This document shows positions 1 through 4,976 of a stretch of 5,188 nucleotides of DNA, in pieces; within the stretch, counting starts at the first letter, position 1, and the number at the start of each line of letters is the position of its first letter. A program made the translations under genes and the position numbers. The notes under the pieces were generated by a model, which did no database searches, was not told where the DNA came from, and saw only the letters and a program-made list of their open reading frames with translations. Source of the stretch: an uncultured Clostridia bacterium (lineage in GTDB: Bacteria; Bacillota; Clostridia; Christensenellales; Borkfalkiaceae); assembly GCA_947581885.1 (NCBI GenBank), contig CANPWF010000129.1, positions 1-5,188 of the forward strand, in the 5' to 3' direction.

Positions 1-1029
1 TATATGGACGGGCATTTCCTCAACGAAAAGGGGCTTGAAGACGCGATCTTCCGCACCGTTTCGGAGGTGGAAAAGGTATGCGGCTTCCGCCTGCGTACCC
101 TCTATGTGGGCGTTCCCGGGGAATTTTCCAAAGTGGTTCCCAAGGAATGCAACATGGGCTTCCCCAAGAAGAAAAAGATCTCCCCGCGCGAGGTGGAAAT
201 GCTTTTTCGGAGCGGGAAAGAGGACGTTCCCGATCACCGCTTTATGCGGGCGACGAGCATGATCTACGTCACGGCGGATAACCGCAGGGTGGTCGATCCC
301 GTCGGGCTGTCCTCGTCGTCGCTCTCGGGGCTTCTCTCCTACTTCTATTGCAGCGAATATTTCGCAAAGACGATCGAAAATATCCTCTCGGGGATGAAGA
401 TCGAGCCTCGTTTTCTGCCCGCGCCCTACGCCGAGTCCACCTATCTCATCCCCGCGCAGAAGAGGGACGAGTACGCACTCTTCCTCGATACGGGCTACTC
501 TTCGTCCACCTTCCTCGTGCTGTACGGAAACGGCGTTCTCGCCCAAAGAAATTGCTTTGTCGGCAGGGCGCAGGTCGTAGCTCGCCTCATGGAGAAGTTC
601 TCCCTTCCCTACGAAGCCGCCGCCGCTCTCGTCTCCCGCGCCAACCTCTACACCAAGCGGGACGCGGGCACGATGGAATTTACTTACGGCGGCTATTCGT
701 ACGAGATCGATATCAACGAGTTCGCGGATACCGTGAAAGACGGGTTGGACGAGCTGTGCGAATCGCTCGCGGGCTTCCTCGAAGAATGCACGGGCAGGGA
801 GCTCGACTATAAACCGCTGTATGTGACGGGGGAGGGGCTTGCGGGTATCCGCGGTGCGCTCGAACACCTTTCCAAGCGGTTGAGCCGTGTCTGCGAACAG
901 CTCGCACCCGATCTTCCCTACTACAACAAACCCGAGATGAGTTCGTTCATCTCCCTTGTCGATCTTGCCTATGACGACAGCCGCAAGAGCGGCGCACTCT
1001 ATAAATTCATCAACGCATTCGGAGGTTAA
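1..1029 (+). CDS. ftsA: FtsA-like cell division protein, 5' partial
   Basis: Actin-fold (Hsp70/actin superfamily) protein expected to tether FtsZ polymers to the membrane. The frame is open from base 1 (Tyr, then Met at 4-6). The Met is probably internal, because the stretch around Tyr-Met-Asp-Gly and Leu-x-x-Ala-Ile resembles the part of FtsA just before its 1C domain, so roughly 60-80 N-terminal residues lie outside the window. Numbering from that Met, residues 34-38 (LYVGV) and 97-150 (DPVG..., then LPAPYAES) fit the 1C/2A region. Residues 161-178 (LDTGYSSSTF...) sit where the phosphate-2 loop belongs, and 274-284 (VTGEGLAGIRG) where the adenosine motif belongs; both are degenerate compared with DIGGGTTD and LTGGGA. 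The protein stops soon after the core, ending ALYKFINAFGG, with no long linker or clearly basic amphipathic helix. The gene directly precedes ftsZ, which supports the family call. It could be a division-specific FtsA paralogue rather than classical FtsA. Confidence 0.8.
   Translation, partial: YMDGHFLNEKGLEDAIFRTVSEVEKVCGFRLRTLYVGVPGEFSKVVPKECNMGFPKKKKISPREVEMLFRSGKEDVPDHRFMRATSMIYVTADNRRVVDPVGLSSSSLSGLLSYFYCSEYFAKTIENILSGMKIEPRFLPAPYAESTYLIPAQKRDEYALFLDTGYSSSTFLVLYGNGVLAQRNCFVGRAQVVARLMEKFSLPYEAAAALVSRANLYTKRDAGTMEFTYGGYSYEIDINEFADTVKDGLDELCESLAGFLEECTGRELDYKPLYVTGEGLAGIRGALEHLSKRLSRVCEQLAPDLPYYNKPEMSSFISLVDLAYDDSRKSGALYKFINAFGG
1021..1026 (+). promoter_or_regulatory. ftsZ ribosome binding site
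   Basis: GGAGGT, a strong anti-16S match, lies 6 bases before the ftsZ ATG at 1033 and forms the last two sense codons (Gly-Gly) of the upstream FtsA-like gene. This fixes the ftsZ start and suggests coupled translation of the two genes. Confidence 0.85.
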
Positions 1030-1032
1030 TTC

Positions 1033-2346
1033 ATGTTCAACGATACGATCCCTTTCCTCGGAAGAGATGCGGAGGAGCACCGTTCGCCCGCACCCCAAGA
1101 GCCTAAAACCAACGGGAAGGCGCGGATCCGCGTGATCGGCGTGGGCGGCGCGGGGAACAACGCCGTCAACCGCATGATCGAGGCGGGCATCACGAGCGCG
1201 GAATACATCGCCGTCAATACGGACGCGCAGATCTTGGCGTGCAACCTCGCCCCGACGCGCATCCAGATCGGTGCGCAAAAGACGAAGGGTCTCGGCGCGG
1301 GTGCCGATCCCGATATCGGGCGGGAAGCCGCGGAGGAGAGCAAAGACGAACTCTCCAAAGCTATCGACGATACCGATCTTCTCTTCATCACCGCGGGTAT
1401 GGGCGGTGGAACGGGCACGGGTGCCGCTCCCGTCATCGCGAAGATGGCGAAGGATAAGCGTATCCTCACCGTCGCCGTCGTCACCGCGCCCTTCGATTTC
1501 GAAGGAAAACACCGCATGGACAATGCGTTGAAGGGCATCGATAGGCTCCGCAAGTGCGTCGATACCATCATCGTCATTCCCAACGAAAAGATCATGGACG
1601 TTGTTCCGCCTTCGGCTTCCGTTGCGGACGCGTTCTCCGTCGCGGACGACGTGTTGAAACAGGGCATCCGCGGCATTGCCGATCTCATCGTCACGCCCGC
1701 TCTCATCAATTTGGACTTTGCGGATGTCCGCACCATTCTCAAAGATCGCGGCATGGCGCACATGGGCGTTGGCGTTGCCCGCGGCGAAAATCGGATCGTC
1801 ACGGCGGTGAAGCTCGCCGTCAATTCGCCCCTTCTCGAAACGACCATCGTTGGCGCGACGGGGGTCATCATCAACATCGTCGGCGGGAGAGACCTCTCCA
1901 TCGGCGAAGCGAGAACGGCGGCAGAACTTATCCACAGCGTGGTGGATTACTCCGCGAACATCATCTACGGCGTTTGCATCGACGAGAACATGCAGGACGA
2001 AGTGCAGGTCACCGTCATCGCAACGGGCTTCACCAACGGGGAGAACGCGGCGGACGAGCAGAGCTCCGTGCAGGTCGCAAGGGCGATCCCGCGCGAACAG
2101 CCCGCTCCCAAGGCCCGCCCTTGGCAGTACGCAACGGTCGAGGAGAACGCGCCCGCACAGGATCGTCCCGTTGCAAAGGATACGGTGCGCCCTTCCGAAC
2201 CCGTCTACGAGCAGCCCGCTCCTCAACCGCAACCCGCACCCGAACCTCAGCCCGCCCCGCAGGAAGAACGCTCCGCGGAGCCGCAGGATGAAGGGGGGAG
2301 CAAGATGCCGCTCTTCATGCAACGGTTGCTCGGCAAAAAGAAGTAA
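1033..2346 (+). CDS. ftsZ: Cell division protein FtsZ
   Basis: Tubulin-like GTPase that polymerises into the Z ring at midcell and recruits the division machinery. It has 437 residues, long for FtsZ because of its tail. A variable N-terminus (1-30) precedes the GTPase domain: GGAGNN at 38-43, NTDAQ at 62-66, the tubulin signature GGGTGTG at 124-130, TAPFDFEG at 151-158, and the T7 synergy loop NLDFAD at 226-231, whose acidic residues (D228, D231) complete the GTPase site of the neighbouring subunit. All key residues look intact, so it should be active. The globular core ends near residue 335. A linker of about 85 residues rich in Pro, Gln, Glu and Ala follows, then the conserved-tail position (424-437, ending MPLFMQRLLGKKK). 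This keeps the Pro-x-Phe and basic end but differs from the common IPxFLRxR form. The start is set by GGAGGT 6 bases upstream. The gene follows the FtsA-like gene by 3 bases and ends before two terminators, so the two are probably co-transcribed. Confidence 0.98.
   Translation: MFNDTIPFLGRDAEEHRSPAPQEPKTNGKARIRVIGVGGAGNNAVNRMIEAGITSAEYIAVNTDAQILACNLAPTRIQIGAQKTKGLGAGADPDIGREAAEESKDELSKAIDDTDLLFITAGMGGGTGTGAAPVIAKMAKDKRILTVAVVTAPFDFEGKHRMDNALKGIDRLRKCVDTIIVIPNEKIMDVVPPSASVADAFSVADDVLKQGIRGIADLIVTPALINLDFADVRTILKDRGMAHMGVGVARGENRIVTAVKLAVNSPLLETTIVGATGVIINIVGGRDLSIGEARTAAELIHSVVDYSANIIYGVCIDENMQDEVQVTVIATGFTNGENAADEQSSVQVARAIPREQPAPKARPWQYATVEENAPAQDRPVAKDTVRPSEPVYEQPAPQPQPAPEPQPAPQEERSAEPQDEGGSKMPLFMQRLLGKKK
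2044..2301 (+). other. Region encoding the FtsZ C-terminal disordered linker
   Basis: Codons 338-423 of ftsZ encode a low-complexity linker. The densest part, residues 395-410, is an imperfect Pro-Ala-Pro / Gln-Pro repeat (PAPQPQPAPEPQPAPQ) encoded by varied codons, so it is a protein-level bias and not a DNA tandem repeat. FtsZ linkers are known to be disordered and fast-evolving spacers between the polymer and the tail that binds FtsA and other partners. Confidence 0.75.
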
Positions 2347-2352
2347 AACGTT

Positions 2353-2381
2353 CGCCCGTACGGTTTTCGTACGGGCGTTTT
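2353..2381 (+). terminator. Intrinsic terminator of ftsZ
   Basis: A perfect 10-bp stem (CGCCCGTACG at 2353-2362 with CGTACGGGCG at 2368-2377), a 5-base loop GTTTT, and a short T run (2378-2381). It begins 7 bases after the ftsZ stop. The T tract is only four bases and then becomes GC-containing, so it may be leaky. On the minus strand no T run directly follows the stem, so it should act mainly on plus-strand transcripts. Confidence 0.75.
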
Positions 2382-2420
2382 CGTCGGAAAAATTATCGGT
2401 TTCTTTTTCTTGAAAATATG

Positions 2421-2451
2421 AAAAAATCGGGGGATGCCCCCCGATTTTTTT
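2421..2451. terminator. groEL: Bidirectional terminator between ftsZ and groEL
   Basis: A perfect 13-bp stem: A6TCG5 at 2421-2433 pairs with C5GAT6 at 2438-2450 around a 4-base loop ATGC. It has a GC core flanked by an A run on one side and a T run on the other, so it reads as an intrinsic terminator on both strands. It starts 4 bases beyond the groEL stop codon and is the only candidate terminator for groESL. On the plus strand it backs up the ftsZ terminator about 40 bases upstream. Confidence 0.9.
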
Positions 2452-2454
2452 CAA

Positions 2455-4083
2455 TCAGTACATGCCGTCCATGCCGCCGCCCGTGGGTGCGGGAGGTGCG
2501 GGAGGGGTGGGAATATCCGTCACGATGGATTCCGTCGTCAGAAGGGTGGAGGCGACGGACGCGGCGTTCTGCAACACCGAGCGGGTGACCTTCGTCGGGT
2601 CGATGATACCGCTCTCGACCATATCGCAGTACACGTTCTTCAACGCGTCGAAACCGTAGTTCGTCTGCTTCTTGGAGAGGATCTTGTCGACGACGACCGA
2701 GCCGTCCACACCCGCGTTCGCCGCGATCTGGCGCACGGGTTCCTCACAGGCTTTGAGCACGATCTGCGCACCCGTTCTCTCGTCTCCCGAGAGGGAAGCG
2801 ACGAGCTTTTTGAGGGCGGGAATGCAGGAGAGGAGAGCGGAGCCGCCGCCGGGGACATACCCTTCCTCGACCGCCGCACGGGTCGCCGCGAGAGCGTCGT
2901 CGATGCGGAGCTTCTTCTCCTTCATCTCGACTTCGGTCGCCGCGCCGACGTTGATGACCGCAACGCCGCCCGCGAGTTTTGCAAGGCGTTCCTGCAATTT
3001 TTCCTTGTCGTAATCGGAGGTCGTCACCTCGATCTGCGCCTTGATGGAGGCAACGCGTGCCTTGATGGATTCCTTGTCGCCCGCGCCGTCGATGATCGTC
3101 GTATTGTCTTTATCGACTTTCACCTGATTGGCTCTGCCGAGCATATCGACGGTCGCGTCTTTGAGTTCGTACCCGAGATCGGATGTGATGACGGTACCGC
3201 CCGTGAGGACCGCGATATCTTCGAGCATCGCTTTCCTTCTGTCGCCGAAGCCGGGGGCTTTTACGGCAACGCAGTTGAACACGCCCTTTAACTTGTTGAC
3301 AATGAGGGCGGCGAGCGCGTCTCCTTCCACGTCCTCGGCAATGATGAGAAGCCTTGCGCCCTGCTGAGCGAGGGGTTCGACGACGGGCAGGATCTCCTGC
3401 AAATTGGAGATCTTCTTATCCGTGATGAGGATGTAAGGATTGTCGAGCACGGCTTCCATCTTGTCGGTATTCGTCACCATATAGGCGGAGGCGTAGCCCC
3501 TGTCGAACTGCATCCCTTCGACGGTGGTAAGTTCGGTCGTCATGGACTTGCCTTCCTCGACGGTGATCACGCCGTCTTTGCCGACGATCTCCATGGCGTT
3601 CGCGATGAGTTCGCCCACCGTCGTATCGCCTGCGGAGATGGAAGCGACCTGCGAGATCGCCTTCTTCCCGTCCACTTTCTTGGAAATGGACTGCACGTTT
3701 GCAACGGCAACTTCGACGGCCTTGTCGATGCCCTTCTTCAAGATGATGGGGTTGGCACCCGCGGCGAGGTTCTTTAATCCTTCGCGGATGATCGCCTGTG
3801 CGAGGAGCACGGCGGTGGTGGTGCCGTCGCCCGCAACGTCGTTCGTCTTGGTGGAGACCTCTTTCACGAGCTGTGCGCCCATGTTCTCGAAGGGATCGGG
3901 AAGTTCGATCTCCTTTGCGATCGTCACACCGTCGTTGGTGATGAGGGGTGCGCCGAACTTCTTATCGAGCACGACGTTCCTTCCCTTGGGGCCGAGGGTG
4001 ATCTTCACCGTATCGGCAAGTACATTCACGCCCGTTTCGAGAGCCTTTCTCGCTTCTTCTCCGTATTTGATCTGTTTCGCCAT
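2455..4083 (-). CDS. groEL: Chaperonin GroEL (Hsp60, 60 kDa subunit)
   Basis: Subunit of the tetradecameric ATP-driven folding chamber that works with GroES in the cytosol. It has 542 residues, the usual length. The N-terminus MAKQIKYGEEAR is typical. The equatorial ATP site shows LGPKGRN at 30-36, NDGVT at 50-54 and GDGTTT at 85-90, with D86 matching E. coli D87. The apical domain spans about 190-375. The catalytic aspartate equivalent to E. coli D398 is D396 (in RIDDALAATRAAVEEG), and the chaperonin signature AAxEExxxxGGG is at 403-414. The C-terminus is Pro-rich, then GGGMDGMY, a short version of the Gly-Met tail. Apical residues that bind substrate and GroES are Y197, Y201, M202, L232, V235, L257, I261 and V262, conservative relative to E. 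coli. The gene is preceded by AAGGAG (plus-strand 4091-4096), 7 bases before ATG, and lies 13 bases after groES in one operon. It is complete and apparently functional. Confidence 0.99.
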   Translation of the reverse strand: MAKQIKYGEEARKALETGVNVLADTVKITLGPKGRNVVLDKKFGAPLITNDGVTIAKEIELPDPFENMGAQLVKEVSTKTNDVAGDGTTTAVLLAQAIIREGLKNLAAGANPIILKKGIDKAVEVAVANVQSISKKVDGKKAISQVASISAGDTTVGELIANAMEIVGKDGVITVEEGKSMTTELTTVEGMQFDRGYASAYMVTNTDKMEAVLDNPYILITDKKISNLQEILPVVEPLAQQGARLLIIAEDVEGDALAALIVNKLKGVFNCVAVKAPGFGDRRKAMLEDIAVLTGGTVITSDLGYELKDATVDMLGRANQVKVDKDNTTIIDGAGDKESIKARVASIKAQIEVTTSDYDKEKLQERLAKLAGGVAVINVGAATEVEMKEKKLRIDDALAATRAAVEEGYVPGGGSALLSCIPALKKLVASLSGDERTGAQIVLKACEEPVRQIAANAGVDGSVVVDKILSKKQTNYGFDALKNVYCDMVESGIIDPTKVTRSVLQNAASVASTLLTTESIVTDIPTPPAPPAPTGGGMDGMY

Positions 4084-4090
4084 AACCGTT

Positions 4091-4096
4091 CTCCTT
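4091..4096 (-). promoter_or_regulatory. groEL: groEL ribosome binding site
   Basis: AAGGAG on the minus strand, 7 bases before the groEL ATG (4083) and starting immediately after the groES stop codon. It fills most of the 13-base intergenic gap, leaving no room for a separate promoter, so groEL must be expressed from the groES message. Confidence 0.85.
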
Positions 4097-4381
4097 TTAT
4101 TCGACTATTGCCAGAATATCCGACTGTTTGATGATGGTGAACTCTTTGCCGTCCACTTTGAAATCGGAGCCCGCGTATTTGGCGCAGAGCACCTTGTCGC
4201 CTTCCTTCACCTGCATCTTGACCTCTTTCCCGTCGACGACACCGCCGGGGCCGACCGCGACGACAACGCAAGTCTGAGGTTTTTCCTGCGCCGAAGAGGG
4301 GAGATAGAAGCCGCTCTTCGTCTTTTCTTCGACGGTGACCGCTTCGACGACCACTTTGTCGAACAAGGGTTTGATATTCAT
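4097..4381 (-). CDS. groES: Co-chaperonin GroES (Hsp10, 10 kDa subunit)
   Basis: Heptameric lid of the GroEL chamber. I start it at the ATG at 4381, giving MNIKPLFDKVVV and 94 residues, the usual family length. An in-frame ATG at 4393 would add four residues (MEVP), but those codons consist of the GGAGG ribosome binding site for the inner ATG. Visible features are PLFDKVVVE at the N-terminus, the mobile loop EEKTKSGFYLPSSAQEKPQ at 18-36, the roof/core segment VVAVGPGG, then GDKVLCAKYAGSDFKVDGKEF and the C-terminal IIKQSDILAIVE. The mobile-loop tripeptide that docks on GroEL is Phe-Tyr-Leu (25-27) instead of the common Ile-Val-Leu. First gene of the groES-groEL operon, with its promoter at 4430-4457. 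Confidence 0.97.
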   Translation of the reverse strand: MNIKPLFDKVVVEAVTVEEKTKSGFYLPSSAQEKPQTCVVVAVGPGGVVDGKEVKMQVKEGDKVLCAKYAGSDFKVDGKEFTIIKQSDILAIVE

Positions 4382-4386
4382 GGGAA

Positions 4387-4391
4387 CCTCC
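4387..4391 (-). promoter_or_regulatory. groES: groES ribosome binding site (decides the start codon)
   Basis: GGAGG on the minus strand, 5 bases before the ATG at 4381. It overlaps the alternative upstream ATG at 4393, which itself has no ribosome binding site (AT-rich sequence precedes it). This supports 4381 as the real start. Confidence 0.85.
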
Positions 4392-4429
4392 ATAATTTCC
4401 GCAATGCGCGGGCTTTTCTTTCTTCTTCT

Positions 4430-4457
4430 ATTATAAACAGCAAAAGGGGAATGTCAA
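4430..4457 (-). promoter_or_regulatory. groES: Sigma-A promoter of groES-groEL
   Basis: On the minus strand, TTGACA (plus-strand 4452-4457), a 16-base spacer, then TATAAT (plus-strand 4430-4435). Both hexamers match the housekeeping consensus exactly. Transcription should begin near 4423, giving a leader of about 40 bases that starts purine-rich (GAAGAAAGAAAAG) and contains only a weak 4-bp hairpin (4399-4411). No CIRCE inverted repeat (TTAGCACTC-N9-GAGTGCTAA), the HrcA operator usual at groESL in Firmicutes, and no clear CtsR heptad repeat is present in 4382-4530. Confidence 0.85.
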
Positions 4458-4462
4458 ACAGC
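4435..4462 (-). repeat. 7-base direct repeat across the groES promoter
   Basis: GCTGTTT occurs twice on the minus strand (plus-strand AAACAGC at 4435-4441 and 4456-4462), spaced 21 bases start to start, about two helical turns. One copy abuts and overlaps the -35 hexamer and the other the -10 hexamer. It may be a regulator binding site; it may also be chance, helped by T-rich hexamer edges. Confidence 0.35.
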
Positions 4463-4495
4463 GGGAGCAAAGTTTTTCCGTATTTTTTTTAATCC

Positions 4496-4524
4496 TTGAC
4501 AATCGGCGGAAGCGATGCTATAAT
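4496..4524 (+). promoter_or_regulatory. Consensus sigma-A promoter of the dCMP deaminase gene
   Basis: TTGACA at 4496-4501, a 17-base spacer, and TATAAT at 4519-4524: perfect hexamers at ideal spacing. A T-rich block just upstream (4473-4492) could act as an UP element. The -10 ends 6 bases before the ATG at 4531, so the expected start of transcription (7 bases after the -10) falls on the A of the start codon. The opposing groES promoter has its -35 only 38 bases away. Confidence 0.9.
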
Positions 4525-4530
4525 GATAAC

Positions 4531-4974
4531 ATGGAAAAGTGGGATAAACGGTTTATGGAGCTCACCGAGCAGGTGGGGAGTTGGGCAAGTTGTTTGAGAA
4601 GGAAGGTCGGCGCGGTCATCGTGCGCGACAACCGCGTGATGGCAACGGGCTACAACGGTGCCCCCGCGGGGGTGCGTTCCTGTCAGGAGCGGGGGGAATG
4701 CCTCCGCGAAAAGCTCAATATCGAGAGCGGCACGCGAGCGGAACTTTGCTATGCGGCGCATGCCGAGCAAAACGCCATCATTCAGGCGGCGAAATACGGC
4801 GTGGAGATCGACGGGGCAACGCTGTACTGCACCCATCAACCCTGCGTCATCTGCGCCAAGATGATCCTCAATGCGGGCATTCGGCGGGTCGTCTACAAAG
4901 AGGGCTATCCCGATGAGTTCTCCATGCGTCTTTTCGACGAAGCGGGGACGATCGTAGAAAAATTCAAGGAGTGA
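4531..4974 (+). CDS. comEB: Deoxycytidylate (dCMP) deaminase, ComEB family
   Basis: Zinc enzyme converting dCMP to dUMP and ammonia in the cytosol, supplying dUMP for thymidylate synthase. It has 147 residues, within the family range. The cytidine/deoxycytidylate deaminase zinc motif is complete: HAE at 77-79 (H77 zinc ligand, E79 proton shuttle) and PCVIC at 104-108 (C105 and C108 ligands). The N-terminal WDxxFM (4-9), CLRRKVGAVIV (21-31) and GYNGAPAG (40-47) match the dCMP deaminase subfamily rather than tRNA or riboflavin deaminases. Extra cysteines C21, C51, C57 and C73 could include a second zinc site; that is inference. The ATG at 4531 is chosen because W4 and D5 are family-conserved and would be lost from Met9. 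No ribosome binding site precedes it, and the promoter implies a leaderless mRNA. It is followed 2 bases later by a cyclophilin gene. The symbol comes from the Bacillus orthologue; there is no sign of the other comE genes here. Confidence 0.93.
   Translation: MEKWDKRFMELTEQVGSWASCLRRKVGAVIVRDNRVMATGYNGAPAGVRSCQERGECLREKLNIESGTRAELCYAAHAEQNAIIQAAKYGVEIDGATLYCTHQPCVICAKMILNAGIRRVVYKEGYPDEFSMRLFDEAGTIVEKFKE
4966..4971 (+). promoter_or_regulatory. Ribosome binding site of the cyclophilin gene
   Basis: AAGGAG forms the end of the last sense codons of the deaminase gene, directly before its TGA, and lies 5 bases before the ATG at 4977. This arrangement fits translational coupling of the two genes. 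Confidence 0.8.
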
Positions 4975-4976
4975 AT

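Noticed and set aside
4..6. ATG near the window start as the true FtsA-like start codon
   Set aside because: The frame is open to base 1, the residues here align to an internal part of FtsA, and no upstream sequence is available to show a ribosome binding site. Treated as 5' partial.
1026..1901. Long minus-strand open frame (291 codons) opposite ftsZ
   Set aside because: It lies wholly antisense to a certain gene, and its protein is rich in Met, Ser, Pro and Arg with no recognisable domain. It is explained by the GC-biased codon use of ftsZ.
2212..2262. Possible DNA tandem repeat in the FtsZ linker
   Set aside because: The Pro-Ala-Pro/Gln-Pro pattern is imperfect and its codons vary, so it is protein composition and not a nucleotide repeat or phase-variable tract.
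1554..2291. Second plus-strand frame inside ftsZ (245 codons)
   Set aside because: Arg/His-rich out-of-frame reading of ftsZ, with no independent start signal.
2434..3291. Plus-strand open frame (285 codons) antisense to the 3' half of groEL
   Set aside because: A shadow of groEL codon bias: low-complexity Asp/Arg/Gly/His-rich product, no ribosome binding site, and it overlaps the bidirectional terminator.
4382..4393. Upstream in-frame ATG (4393) as the groES start
   Set aside because: Its codons make up the GGAGG site for the ATG at 4381; the inner start gives the standard 94-residue MNIKPL N-terminus.
4399..4411. Small inverted repeat CCGC-N5-GCGG in the groES leader as a possible operator
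   Set aside because: Only 4 bp of stem, no resemblance to CIRCE, and expected by chance in GC-rich DNA.
3524..4492. Plus-strand open frame (322 codons) running across groEL, groES and their leader
   Set aside because: It is antisense to two well-identified genes, crosses their intergenic gap and promoter, and has no family resemblance, so it is chance.
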